Under the pieces are notes generated by a model. It saw only the letters and a program-made list of their open reading frames with translations, was not told the origin of the DNA and searched no databases. Shown in pieces: positions 12,210 to 23,080 of a stretch of DNA of 64,000 nt (position 1 is the first letter of the stretch; each line of letters begins with the position of its first letter). The translations under genes were made by a program, and so were the position numbers. Source of the stretch: Mesorhabditis belari (lineage: Eukaryota > Nematoda > Chromadorea > Rhabditida > Rhabditidae); contig CAUEEP010000455.1 in assembly GCA_958450365.1 (NCBI GenBank), forward strand, positions 1-64,000, written 5' to 3'.

Positions 12210-12662
12210 TCATCTTTCCAACGGGCCTAACACCTCACTTGCCATTTTTAAACCGAGTTTGCATTTGCCAACAAAAGAATTGATATGTTTTTGAATAGAA
12301 TATACTGGTTTAAATTCAATGAAATCTGTTACTAAAACACGATACGACATTTGACGTTGATACGACTGACTAGCGATTGATTCAGTAAGATATACAATAG
12401 AGGAGAGCCCCTCCGTAAGCCCCAACTGTTTTGATAACGAAATCATGTGAGCTTTAAATTCCTTGACCAAAATGAATAGGCTCGGTTGTATTCCCAAGTT
12501 CCGATTGTTGATCGTTCGAATAAAGCTCGAACCCGGCAGTGCTTGACACAAATCTCGTCGACAGCCTTGTGGATCGTTTGGCCAATATCTCTCGAAATCT
12601 GAACGAGGCCCACTCGATGGTTTCTTTGCTAATCTAAATGATTTTGAATTGAATATCGCCAC
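12210..12662 (-). CDS. Unknown gene family U, partial copy
   Basis: A 150-codon open frame on the minus strand containing YLTESIASQSYQRQMSYRVL, then VTDFIEFKPV. The same segment occurs at 39.85-39.93 kb (-), 41.88-41.97 kb (+) and 49.70-49.80 kb (+), which supports it as coding sequence rather than chance. The first part (NLGIQPSLFILVKEFKAHM) recurs right after the mariner at 49,619. I do not recognise a domain: no signal peptide or membrane segment, and two Cys near the N-terminus. Past FKPV this copy departs from the others and becomes SIQKHINSFVGK, then joins the ASEVLG segment that is further downstream in the other copies, so it is probably a deleted copy. Confidence 0.4.
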   Translation of the reverse strand: MAIFNSKSFRLAKKPSSGPRSDFERYWPNDPQGCRRDLCQALPGSSFIRTINNRNLGIQPSLFILVKEFKAHMISLSKQLGLTEGLSSIVYLTESIASQSYQRQMSYRVLVTDFIEFKPVYSIQKHINSFVGKCKLGLKMASEVLGPLER

Positions 12663-13180
12663 CTAATGTGGAAATTTTATTTCTCGATAATATTTTTGGA
12701 GCCGATAGCCGACTTTTAACAAAATTTTAAAGTTCGTTTTAACAAATTTATACAATGATTTAGGCATCAGTAAACCGTTTAAGTTTTAAATTAATGAGTG
12801 GAGCAATTTATTGGAGAACACACAAAAAAGATACAACAATAGCAAGAAAATTAAAAAATCATTGGTTTTCAATCTTGAGGAATCATGAAGGATACTTGAA
12901 GAATTCTTAACAAAACTCTGCTTTCTTTATACCGTTCTGATAAATCTAGGCTGGACACTTACTCAAAGAAGCTGATGATCACTGTTTTCACGCTTCGCTT
13001 TGCTTCGTCTCTGTATACTAAAATTGTAGGCTAGTATGAATTGTTTTCGTTTACCTATATACACCAGGAATCAAATGGCTATCATCAGAGTAGGCAACGA
13101 TTTTTTTTAAGATTTATTTCATAAAATTAACGAATTGATAACCCAGAGAACATGAGCTGTGTTAAATTATGAATTGGAGA
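12663..13180. other. AT-rich stretch without visible gene
   Basis: I see no coding exon chain, transposon end or structured RNA here. It contains AT-rich unique-looking sequence and a short stretch (TCAATCTTGAGGAATCATGAAG near 12,870) shared with the tail of the CWC22 copy at 60.39 kb. Confidence 0.3.
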
Positions 13181-13189
13181 AGATTGTAG

Positions 13190-13325
13190 ATTGGCAGCAA
13201 AAATGGTTCAAATCGAGGCGAATTTAATGGGGAAAATCGCGAAGTTGGAAGCCGATTTGGAAAGGAAAGTCGCCGAGACGAAAGCAAGAACGACGATCTC
13301 GAAGCACAATTGTAACAAAGTTAGA
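13190..13325 (+). pseudogene. Isolated CLEC coiled-coil exon
   Basis: Reads AAKMVQIEANLMGKIAKLEADLERKVAETKA and matches the fourth exon of the CLEC gene at 43,853-43,990. No signal exon precedes it and no lectin exon follows in the same orientation. It is directly followed by the transposase-type fragment at 13,376, so it is a stranded exon. Confidence 0.6.
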
Positions 13326-13375
13326 ATTTTCCTCATTCGCCGCATTCGCTCTTCCCATTTGAAGCCGAGGATTTG

Positions 13376-13640
13376 AGAGTGCAAGAGGAGCGGGAAGCCT
13401 TTGACGTGAAATTCAAGCTCGAAGTGATTAAATACGCCAAGAAGAACTCAATCAGAGAACTGCCAAACATTTTGGAGTATCACGATGGTCGATTCAAGAT
13501 AGGTGAAAACCAAAAGCACTTCTCAAACAACTCGAGAATCGAAAACGGAAACGGGTCAATGATGCTGGGCGGGATTTGACGCTACCAGAGGTCGGTACTG
13601 CTCTGGCCATTTGGAATAGATCACAAGGAGCCGAGAAAAA
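13376..13640 (+). mobile_element. Fragment of a pogo/Tigger-like transposase DNA-binding domain
   Basis: The frame starting at 13,373 reads EAFDVKFKLEVIKYAKKNS. After a frame change near 13,460 the next frame reads AAKHFGVSRWSIQDR, a stop, then KALLKQLENRKRKRV. This order is the psq/Brinker-type helix-turn-helix region at the N-terminus of pogo/Tigger/jerky-type transposases and related genes. The frameshift, the stop and the loss of everything downstream show that it is dead. It could instead be a fragment of a domesticated host gene with the same domain. Confidence 0.5.
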
Positions 13641-14340
13641 GCTTTAGCTTTTAGCTTGCTTGCTTGCTCGCATTTAGCTTGCTTGAACTTGAAGAATCAC
13701 CACAAGTCCAGCCATCAAAGTGTTGAAGCAAGCTAAATGCTAGTTGAAGACGAGTTATGATTGGTTAGAAAAATTGTTATCTCTGTTAGCTTTATTATAT
13801 TTGTATGTTTTTTTTGTTAAACTTTAAATAAAATTAAAGGACAACTTTTATTGATCGAAGTGTATTTCTTGGTGATCCAAAGAGGTTCATCCGGTTTACT
13901 TTGTTAGATGCTTCCGGTCATTAGACCGACACCCTCTATGAGAACGGCATCCTCTAATAGAGCAGCACTCTAAAGGGAATTGAAAACTAGAGCGGCATGC
14001 TTGATAATCTGTTATTCAAGAACTTTCAATCAAAACCGACCCAAATGATTAGCAATCATCATCAGTTGGCATTTCGGGCAATCTTAAAACCCTATCAATT
14101 CGACATTCCAAATGATGAATCGCTACATTCAACACCAAGACGCGACAAGCGAGAAAGAGTTCAGAGAGGCCTATTCGGGATTGCAAATACAAGTACTCGG
14201 TTTGTTGGAGGTTAAGAGTTGAATGAGAGAGTATGTATTTAAAGGAAATCGAGAAGGAATTCAAGCATTTCCTCAAAAAGATAGCAGAATCGCAGCCGTA
14301 AGTGGCGATTTTCAATTCGAGAGTTACGAGCTGTTCATTC
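13641..14340. other. Spacer between palindrome arms, no supported gene
   Basis: Contains a short run of TTAGCTTGC repeats (13,650-13,690) with an inverted partner near 13,730, an AATAAA-like AT-rich stretch near 13,830, and open frames on both strands near 14,050-14,350 that I cannot tie to any family. Confidence 0.3.
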
Positions 14341-14342
14341 AA

Positions 14343-14622
14343 AAGCATTCCATTTGTTCGGATTTCCTTGAATAAAGAAATTTTTATGTTTAGCCATTGA
14401 TATTTCGATCCGATTTTCCTTTTTCTTCTTGAAATTCTTCTAGTTACCCAATTGAAACCATTATTTCTATCAAAGAACTATCAGTCAAACGGACATATTT
14501 TTCACAAAAAGCCTTTCGGAAATGGCTGAAAGAATCATTAGTTTCTATATATTTATTGATGTCTTTCAATAAGAAAAATTCAACCTTCAGTTCGACCCAG
14601 AGCCAAGAATCCGAATGAAACG
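14343..14622 (-). pseudogene. CLEC fragment (EWTDG exon edge and WIGL exon remnant)
   Basis: On the minus strand the start of the NPNKENAF-type exon is seen at about 14,345-14,372, with its upstream intron matching other copies. A damaged WIGL exon lies at about 14,588-14,612. The remaining exons are missing or unrecognisable. It is a truncated extra copy between the arms of the 12.85-kb palindrome. Confidence 0.55.
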
Positions 14623-15115
14623 TTACATATAGGCAAGCATTTCCTTGAGAAACAATATGCCTTAGACATCATTGAAGGCCATAAGCTTATCGACAAGCTT
14701 CAACCAAAGAAACAGTCTTTGTCAAATATGATTCACGAATCTATGTGCGGCTTCTCGATCTCTGACCGTCTTATTATCTCCGAAAAGAATTAAAGAATAT
14801 TGAATGAAGTTTGGCAACGACTGTGGAACACATATGATAATACTAACATTCTTTTTCAAAATCCACGAGTTATCATTCACCTACCTCACACGAACTAACG
14901 GTTTCATTTTTTTATGAAATGCCGCTTTTTGTTGTTGAAGCGATTGTTTCAACGGCCTAATGAGTAAATCGTCGGTTGGAATGCGATCGCTTTTCTAAAC
15001 AATTTCAGCGCTCTTAAAGGCTCTTTTCCGCGAAAAAACAATTGTTTATCGGATCGTCCCTCCCTTCGTTCTTCCCATTTCCCCGAATTCAAAACGAATT
15101 AACCAATTCAGCGGA

Positions 15116-16576
15116 ATGGGTGTGATGCCCTTGGGTCTATTCATCTCGATTCTCCTCCTTTCCATCAAATTTCCTCATCGATTCAAGAAAGCGTTCAAGT
15201 GGATCCATCCACGTATTCTTTGCCCTTCAAATAGCTATGTTGTCAACCATTCAGATCTCCGAATGATCGAGGTGAGATCCGTGATCGTCGTACTTTGAAG
15301 TTGGTCAGAAAGAGACTTTTCGATGATCTTAGATTTCAGCCGTAAAGGGGATTGTCCGGATACCGTCTGCTTGAGATCTTGTCGAAGAAATTTGTTGGTT
15401 TTCTGGGAGAAAAGCGAAATGGATAGAATAAACAGGAAATAGACTTGAGTGTCTCAACGACAAGATTTTTCAGGAATGAAACCCAACAAGAACTCGTCGA
15501 GGCTCGAGGAAAAATCAAGGCGTTGCAGAGCAAGAACTCTGGCCTCGAAACCCAATTGTGAGTTTGGTAATTTGGTATCTCTTGTGGACTGCGACTTGAG
15601 AAAACAGTTTTTTGACTCCCAAAACACCCATTTCACTCAATCCAATCAATTCCTCTAGAGAATTTGAAAGGGAAAACAAAACGGCCGAAATGGTGAAGTT
15701 GAGGGGCAGATTTGTGAGTTTTTTAAGGAAAGGGATTGAGTATTTGTCTAAAAAATCTGGAGTAAAGTTTTTCGAAAAAATTCAGGATACGAACGATGAC
15801 TGGGGTCCTGGATATGGAAGGATGGTGGTATTTCCCAAAAACCCCTTCTTGGTACAAGGTTTGGTGGATGTTGTGAACCAGGATTATCTTCATCTCAAGG
15901 CTTTTTATCAAGGGAAAACATTTGATGAAGCCGAGGCATATTGTGCGAGTCGAAGGAGCCATCTAGTTTCCATTCACAGTCAGGAAGAGCACGATTTTTG
16001 TTTGGAAACTCGGTAAGAAATCGAAATGATTCAATTCTGAAAATTCATGATTTTCGTAGGAATTTATGCTTTATAAACCAAAAACAATCGATATTTATTT
16101 CAGCGAAAACTGTTGAAAACATTCGAATGTTGGGTCCTGGATCGGACTGAAGGTGGAATTTTTCTTATTGAAAGACATAAATAAATAGCTACAAAGTAAT
16201 GAATTTTCAGCTATTTTCGGAAGGCTCTCCGTGAAAAAATGATCCCTTGGACTGATAGTTCTTTGATGGAAATCTGAAATGATAGAAAACTAATTTGAAT
16301 TGACTAAAATAGTTTTAAAATAGAAAAAATTTGTTGGTAAAATAGAAAAAAAATATAAACAGCGAAACTCATTGATAGAAATAATGGTATCAATTGGGAA
16401 ACTAGAATAATTTGAATAATAAAAAAAAAAAAAGAAATATCAATGTCTAAACATAAAAATTCCTTTATTCAGAGAAATCCGAACAAAGAAAATGCTTTTG
16501 AATGGACGGATGGAAGTGTGGTGGATTTCACGAATTGGGATGAAGGAGAGCCGGATTCGTACGCCCACGCTAGGGT
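15116..16576 (+). pseudogene. CLEC copy D, pseudogene (right arm of 12.85-kb palindrome)
   Basis: The signal exon begins at 15,116 (MGVMPLGLFISILLL) and shares with copy C the same one-base loss, after which the frame is lost. Coiled-coil exons (TQQELVEAR, SKNSGLETQL, RENKTAEMVKL) lie at about 15,473-15,712. The CTLD exons are at 15,790-15,850 (WWYFPKTPSWYK), 15,900-16,013 (FDEAEAYCASRRSHLVSIHS, then an extra T in the DFVW motif), 16,105-16,152 (off frame) and 16,471-16,575 (EWTDGSVVDFTNWDEGEPDS). The last exon is gone: LINE sequence starts in the following intron at about 16,672. Confidence 0.8.
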
Positions 16577-16671
16577 GAGATTTTCAACGTGAAATCATCA
16601 ATATTTATTCCAATTTCCAATGCATAATTAATCCGATCGATCTGAGGAAATTTCTTTTGTGAAATAACGGA

Positions 16672-17640
16672 CCTTTAACATATATTAAATTAAAATTATT
16701 CTCGGAAACGATTACCACCTGGTGATTGAGGGACTGCCTGAAGCTGACGTCCATCCCGCCATGACACCGTTTGCTAGAAGAGCAGCGGATCGTCACCTTT
16801 TGGATGCGATTTTGGCCTCGTATGGTCTGGATTCAATGGTGGTCCAATCATATAGGATGGGCATCTTCTCTCCGTTTCTACCTAGACCTCTGAAGGTGAT
16901 TTTTGGCTCTACACACGGTGTGTCGAACTTACTGGGTTCCTTTTATCGTGTTAAGAAGCATTCTCTGCCCTGGTAGGCTCGGCTCATTGTGATTCGACGC
17001 TCGGACCCAAGTTGCTACAAGAGCAAGAGGCAGGAGACACTTCCTTCAACCCAAAATGACCCCCTTCCACACCTCGACGTGAATACGACAAGGAGTGTAC
17101 CTCGGGAACAGGTTAGAGCTTTGCATGTGACTGCTTCCGAAACGACTTTGGCTGCGCAAAAGGATACGACAAGGGAAAGCATGCCGACAGCCTCTACGAA
17201 AAAGCCTCCAGTCAAGAAGGGCCGACCCCCAAAGAGGATTAACTCTACGAAGATTGACCCGCCTGGGTTGCGCCTTCGCAAAGCACACTCCTTGTCGGAT
17301 GTGAACGAACCATTGGCAAAGAATTTTCGAGATGAAAGGGGAAAACGATGAGGGTGCTTTTCTCACTCACCCATCGGAACGGAGGATTGGAAAGAAACTC
17401 CACAAGCAACAAAGTGAATCAGGCTCGCATTCTACGCAGGAGAAATTTCCCGGCCTGCTTTCCCAAGTTTGATGCTCTCTTTTCCCCTAGTGTTTTTCTT
17501 GCCAATGCCCATAGTATAGTTTCTAGTAGCAAGAATCGCTTAGCTACTTTTTCAGACCATGACTCGTACAAATTCTTATTCATTTCTTGCTATTACCGAG
17601 ACATGGCTAGACGACTCTCTAGTTTCCACTAAGCTCAACG
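16672..17640 (+). mobile_element. CR1-like LINE fragment (ORF1 and start of endonuclease)
   Basis: From about 16,708 the plus strand reads NDYHLVIEGLPEAD, then RAADRHLLDAILASYGLDSM and RPLKVIFGS, the form of the nucleic-acid-binding part of CR1-type LINE ORF1. A Lys/Pro-rich segment follows (KKPPVKKGRPPKR, 17,200-17,240). Around 17,505-17,640 frames change, but NAxSIV and LAITETWLDDSLVSTKLN are readable, the first motif of an APE-type LINE endonuclease. The element stops there, so it has no reverse transcriptase. It replaced the last exon of CLEC copy D. Confidence 0.7.
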
Positions 17641-18080
17641 TAAGTTGTCGACACCACTAGTCATAGCTTCCAAAATTTCCATTGAAGTTAGTAAGTCAAT
17701 CAATTTGTGGATATCACCGACCTAATGCAAACGAGTATTCACGCTTTTTAATCCTAACTTTGAAAAAGTATTGCCTACCTTCAAAAAATACAAAGTTTAA
17801 AAACATACAGTCCTGATAGAAGGATGGTGACATGGAGTTAGTACTAAATTATTCGCGAAACTAACCAGAACAAACATGATCAGTCAAACAGATTCAGTGT
17901 TCAGAGCCATTCCACAAAATGAAACAAAAAACAAATTAATCGCCGCCCGATCGAATCACGGAACGTCGAGCTTTCGATCTATTTTCTTCTATTCTAGAAA
18001 AAACAATCTGCAGTTGTGTGTTTCCAGAAGAATGAATCAGATTGGATTTATTGGTTTTGTCGATAGATAGGAAGATAAAG
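17641..18080. other. Unannotated junction between LINE fragment and CLEC copy E
   Basis: AT-rich sequence without a convincing gene. The last ~80 bases (CAGTTGTGTGTTT...GATTTATTGG) are the 3' flank common to most CLEC copies. Confidence 0.3.
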
Positions 18081-18086
18081 CATTTC

Positions 18087-18930
18087 TCAGAACTGAAGCT
18101 CCTTTTTGCAAATCAAACGAAACTGATCGGTAGGAGAAAAGACCTCCCATTTCCCTCCCATTTCCTAGCCCCAAAGCTGAAATGTGTTCATTTCTGATGG
18201 AAATACTTTGATAAAACACCTTGCGTTATTCTACACAAAGAAATCTCCTAAGATTGATCCAGATATTTTAGGATTAACTATGCATTGGAAATTACTATAA
18301 ATATTGATGATTGAAAATCTCACAAAAGCGTGGGTGTTCGAATCCGGTTCTCCAACGTCCCAATTCGTGAAATCCACCGAACTTCAATCCATCCATTCAA
18401 AAGCATTTCCTTTGTTCGGATTTCTCTGAATAAACAAATTTTTATGTTTCACTGTTGATATTTCAACCAATTTTTTTTCCATTTCAACTCAAACTATTTA
18501 AAACGTTTTAAAACTATTCTAGTCTTTCATTTCAAACGATGATTTCTATCCGATTTTCCTTTCTTATTATTGAGATCATTCTGGTTTCCCAATCGAAACC
18601 ATTATTTCTATCAAAGAACTATCAGTCAAACGAATCTTTCTTTACAAAGTGCGTTCCAAAGTGGCTGAAAAAATGAAAGAATTAAGTTTAATATATTCAT
18701 TTATGTCTTTCCATATGAAAAATTCAACCTTCAGTCCGATCCAGAGCCAAGCATTTGAATAACGAGTGTTCGCTGAAATAAATCTTGTTTTTGGTTTATA
18801 AAGCATAGATTTTATAAAGTTTATAAAGCAGTTTATAAAGCATACAAACACTCACAAATCGGCTTCGAACCTGGTCTCCAATTCGGAGACTCTTGTCGTG
18901 ATCTCGCTAGCTCCACGTCCGGTTTTGTTC
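18087..18930 (-). pseudogene. CLEC copy E, truncated pseudogene
   Basis: Minus strand. The terminal exon (18,087-18,178) has a duplicated GGAAATGGGAGG and reads KWEVFSPTDQFRLICK only after shifting frame. The EWTDG exon (about 18,328-18,430) has a TGA in place of the Gly codon (WMD then stop). The WIGL exon (18,728-18,771, NTRYSNAWLWIGLK) is intact. The rest of the lectin domain is missing; only a coiled-coil exon (TTRVSELETRFEADL, about 18,850-18,920) remains, followed by minisatellite. Confidence 0.75.
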
Positions 18931-18949
18931 GCTCACGATCGTTCGCTTT

Positions 18950-19660
18950 GCCCGCTGTCTAATTGGGGGACCCGTGAAAGTATTTGCGCTGATGGGTTGG
19001 AAAATAGACATAGTTCGGCCCTTTGGACCGTACAAATCTCTCATTAGGCCTTTCAGACAGTTCAGAAAAGTCCACGGTTACACTCAGGCCCTTCTGGCCT
19101 TCAAAAATTTTCATTCCAGTCCTTCGGGTCTTTCAGAAAATTCATTCCTGCCCTTCGGGCCGTCAAAACAGTGATTTAGGTCTTACACACATCGGTGCAA
19201 TTTGCGTTTTTTGATGAATTTTGATGAAAGATGTGTCATTCTACACAGAAAAATGTACTCATTTCAAAACAGGAAAATTTTCCAAATTCTCCTGACAGAT
19301 TTTTGAAAAACCGTTTTTTTAGTGGAAAAAGCGTCATTTACAACGGAGAACCCCGGGAACCCCTTTTTTTCGAAGCCTTTAACTCGGTGACATCGCAAAA
19401 TCGAAAGATGTAAGGTGATAGATTCGATTTATTAGATTCTTATCTTCCTTTTCACACCAAAGCCAAGCAATTATAAAGCCTCCACAAAAACTAGTAGTAT
19501 TGTGAATCTAAAAATAACTGTCTGTCTGTTTGTAATGAGAAAGCGACTTTTAAATGCTCAAAATTCCATTCTCAAACATCTATTCCGGCTCGTCAAAACA
19601 GCCATTCCTGCCCTTTGGGCCGTCAAAACTTTCACTTTGGCGCTTTGGCATCGTCGCTTC
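18950..19660. repeat. Hairpin minisatellite and flank between CLEC copies E and F
   Basis: Degenerate ~40-base units with GGCCCTTCTGGCC, CAGTCCTTCGGGTC and TGCCCTTCGGGCCG cores, 18,960-19,180, with two more near 19,590-19,640. The block is inverted relative to 1-780. Between them is AT-rich sequence shared with 27,200-27,440. Confidence 0.65.
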
Positions 19661-19712
19661 ATTCATTCTTCCCATTTCCTTGAATTCAAAACGAATTCAC
19701 CAATCGATCGGA

Positions 19713-21870
19713 ATGGGTGTGATGGCCGTCGCTCTATTCATCACGATTTTCCTTCTTTTCCATCGAATTTCTTCGTCAAAGTTGATCAGAAAGGGATTTT
19801 CGATGATCTTAGATTTCAGCAGTAGAGACGAGGGTTCGTCGTCCATTGATACCGTCCATCCCATCAATTTGAGGTCTTGTCAAAGAAGTTTGTGGATTTT
19901 TTGGAGAAAAGCAAATCAATAAAGCGAATTTGGTAGAATGAACAAGAAATAGGTTTGCGTGTCCCAATGACAAGACTTTTCAGGAGTAAAACCCAACAAG
20001 AACTCGTCGAGGCTCGAGGAAAAATCTGCGGACTGTGCGAGCGAACGACGAATATTGGTGCTTATTAGAAAGCCGAGATGTGAGGCTTAAGATTCCTTAA
20101 GAAATATCTGAGCAGGAGACACTTCTAGAGATTCCAAAATCGCCCAACTGTCAACGATCTTCTCCGCGTCGAAGGCCGATTTGTAGGTTCAACAATATTG
20201 GAATTTGACTGGCTAGAGTTGTTCAGAGAGAGGGAGTTGAACGAAACGAGGGAGAAAAATGCTGAGGTCGAGAGGGAATTGAGGTCCGAAAACTTTGAGC
20301 TCAGAGCCGATTTGTGGGTTTTCTTCCCTCTTTGGTTATTCTTTGTTATGAGAGCTGTTAACTAACGAAAGAAGCGGTTTCTCTCAAGATCAGAGCAGAT
20401 TGGTGGAAGTCGATTGAAATTTGAATTTTACCAGATCGGATTGGATAAATTGCAATCTAACTGATCTGATCTAAACTTTTCCAATATCTACTCGACAATT
20501 TAGATACATATTTCAATCCCGTAATGCAAGAGAGTTAAACGAAACGATGGAAGAGAATGCCGAGGTCGAGAGCAAATTGACGTCCGAAAACATTGAGCTA
20601 AAGGCCGAGTTGTGAGTTTTCTTCTCTCTTTGGCTAATCTTTGTTATGACAGATTGTTAACTAACAGAACTCCTTTTTGAGCAACGAAAATCACCGAATT
20701 GAGGGCTCAAATGTGAGTTCATCTCTTGTCGACTGAGACTTAAGAAAACAGTTTTTTCATTTCCCAAACACCCATTCCACTCAATCCAATCAATTCCTCT
20801 TTAGACAATCTGAAAGGGAAAACAAAACGGCCGAAATCGCGAAGTTGCAGGCAGATTTATGAGTTTGTTTTATGGAAAAGGAAGTAGTATTTGTTTCAAA
20901 AAAACCTGGAGTAAAGTTTTTCGAAGAAATTCAGAAATCAAACGATGACTTTCTTGGATCTGAATGGATGGTCGTATTTGGAACAAACCGCTTCTTGGTA
21001 CAAGGTTTGGTGGATGTTGTGAACCAGAATTATCTTCATCTCAAGACTTTGGATCAAGAAATGACGTTTGATGAAGCCGAGGCATATTGTGGGGGCAGAA
21101 AGAGCCATTTAGTCACAATCCACAGTGAGGAAGAGAACCAGTTTGTTTGGGAACTCGGTAGGAAGTCGAAATGATTCAGTTCTGAAAATTCATGATTTTC
21201 GTAGGAATTTCTGCTTTATAAACCAAAAACAATATTTATTTCAGCGAACACTCTTTATTCAAATGCTTGGTTCTGGATCGGACTGAAGGTTGAATTTTTC
21301 TTATGGAAAGACATAAATGAATATATTAAACTTAATTATTTCATTTTTTTCAGCCACTTTGGAACGCACTTTGTAAAAAAAGACTCGTTTGACTGATAGT
21401 TCTTTGATAGAAATCTGAAATGATAGAATTTATAGAAGTCTAATTTGAATTGAAAAATTAGAATAGTTGTAAAATGGAAAAAAATATGGTTGAAATAGCA
21501 ATAGTGAAACATAAAAATTCCTTTATTTAGAGAAATCCGGAACAAAGGAAATGCTTTTGAATGGACGGATGGAAGTTCGGTGGATTTCACGAAGTGGTAT
21601 CCGGAAGAGCCGGATTCGAACACCCATACTTTGGTGGGATTTTCAACGTGAAATCATTAATATTTATTGTAATTTCCAATGCATAGTTAATCCCAAAATA
21701 TTTTGATCAATCTGAGGAAATTCTTTTTGTGAAATGACGCAAAGTGTTTTATCAAAGGGTTTCCATCAGAAATGAACACATTTCAGCTTCGTAGCTACAT
21801 TGGGAAATGGGTGGTCTATTATCCTACCACTCAGGCTTATTTTATCTGCAAAAGAAGCTCCCGATTCTGA
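19713..21870 (+). pseudogene. CLEC copy F, pseudogene partner of the intact gene at 25.3-27.1 kb
   Basis: The same exon plan as the intact gene at 25251-27084, in inverted orientation, starting MGVMAVALFITIFLLF at 19,713. Three lesions kill it. The TQQELVEAR exon contains an in-frame TAG (about 20,070). The exon QSERENKTAEIAKLQADL has lost its donor (ATGAGT for GTGAGT at about 20,861). The EWTDG exon has one extra G (AATCCGGAACAAAGG, about 21,537) and reaches TGA. One coiled-coil exon is duplicated (about 20,236-20,314 and 20,531-20,612). The other lectin exons, including GWSYLEQTASWYK and the terminal FICK exon ending 21,870, are intact. Confidence 0.85.
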
Positions 21871-22110
21871 TAAATGTCTTCTGTCCTTTTCTGTGGACAA
21901 CTACCAATAAATCCCATCTTATTCATTCTTCCGAAAACACACAACTGCACATTATCTTTTTCTTTATTTCTGAATTGTTTGTTCAAAATCTCATATAAAG
22001 TTCTCTCAAAAGCCCAGAATTCCGCCTGAAGCTGCAAGTATTTTGCTCTCTCGTCGCTCCTGAATAGACTATTAGATAAACGTGTTGAACATCAATGGAC
22101 CTCAGCATGA

Positions 22111-22290
22111 GGAAACTGACAATTCTTCGTGATAGTCGCTCTTCTCGTCCCTCAACTCGTCGATTTGTCTTTGATTTTTGTTCCTGAAGTTCTCAATAAT
22201 TCGATTTATGCCTTTTTTCGACTCACTGTTGGTTCTGTAGGCGAAGATCTTGGTCTCTTTTTGGCTAATCATAACGACTAAGCAAGTAGA
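22111..22290 (-). CDS. Charged coiled-coil C-terminal exon, unknown small gene
   Basis: Minus-strand open frame reading KETKIFAYRTNSESKKGINR, then NKNQRQIDELRDEKSDYHEE and ending LSVSSC-stop. It is the longest form of the tail exon seen at about 8,276 and 34,876 on the plus strand. Preceding codons include FSTCLVVM, which could be part of a hydrophobic leader. I do not recognise the family and cannot place an upstream exon with confidence. Confidence 0.35.
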
Positions 22291-22497
22291 GAATGTATGT
22301 ATGTATTGTAGATATAATGAGCTGTGAATGTCTTTATAGTCAAAAAAAGAATGAAACCCCATTTTCAGATGGAATTTGTTCGAGGAAATCACTTAGCTAT
22401 GTACATATCACTACATTATACTCTTTCAATAATCTTTTTGCAAAATGGTCGCCTATAGAAGGTGCCCGTTAGTAATGTCAAACTGAAAGCAATCAAA

Positions 22498-22566
22498 ATG
22501 GATTTGATTCGAAATTCTCCATTCATTTGCCTCGTGATGTTCTCGGCCACGTTTGCGGAGAATTAC
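22498..22566 (+). CDS. Signal-peptide-like first exon (MDLIRNSPFICLVMFSATFA)
   Basis: A 23-codon exon starting at 22,498 and ending before GTGTAG. It has a hydrophobic stretch and an ATFAEN end that looks like a signal peptidase site. Copies are at 2,560-2,622 (-) and 53,449-53,520 (+). The sequence after it (ENRFEAR...SKESLLV in one frame) is similar in all three, but I could not find a clean acceptor. A small secreted protein is possible; these may also be relics. Confidence 0.35.
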
Positions 22567-22889
22567 GTGTAGCTAAGCGAATCTCTCTTTGATCTCTTTG
22601 AAAATCGGTTTGAGGCACGAGTAGCGAGTGAAGAGGTCCGGCGAGAGAGATGCTGTTCGAGTTTGAGTTTAACAAAGATCTCTTTTCAATCAAAGGAGTC
22701 CTTATTAGTCCAAATTAAATAGAATAACGGCATAGATCGAAAGCTCGGCTTTCCGTGGTTGGATCAAAGATATCATGGAGGTCAGAAAAGATAGAAACCC
22801 GTGTGGGCCTGAATGAAAACTTTATTATTGTGGGTAGTTATTAAATGATCGTAATGAAGAGGGATGCTTTCAAACAATGATCATCAATC

Positions 22890-23080
22890 ACTTTCTTTAG
22901 AAGTCGCCATTCTTGAAGTATCCCGAATCGACGCTGTGCTCGCCGTGTTTGTACGATTCGATTTGAGGAAATGTTGCCAGTGGGTCAAGAACGCATTTCT
23001 ACTAGTTTATCTCTGGACTTGTCAACCCACTTAAATCCGGAAACTCGGAGCTGATTTTCTCCGGCACCCACGTCGAAATG
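22890..23080 (-). pseudogene. Unknown exon pair (GFKWV / GEHSVDSGYFKNGDF), copy 1
   Basis: On the minus strand two conserved stretches appear: a GAGENQLRVSGFKWVDKSR-like part (about 23,075-23,010) and IESYKHGEHSVDSGYFKNGD with a stop (about 22,960-22,897). The best-preserved copy is at 45,912-46,136, where both are joined in one frame. In this copy a stop falls after SRDK, so it is probably dead. I do not recognise the family. Confidence 0.4.

Noticed and set aside
17015..17366. Minus-strand frames over the LINE fragment
   Set aside because: The plus strand has clear LINE motifs; the minus frames are shadows of its GC-richer composition.
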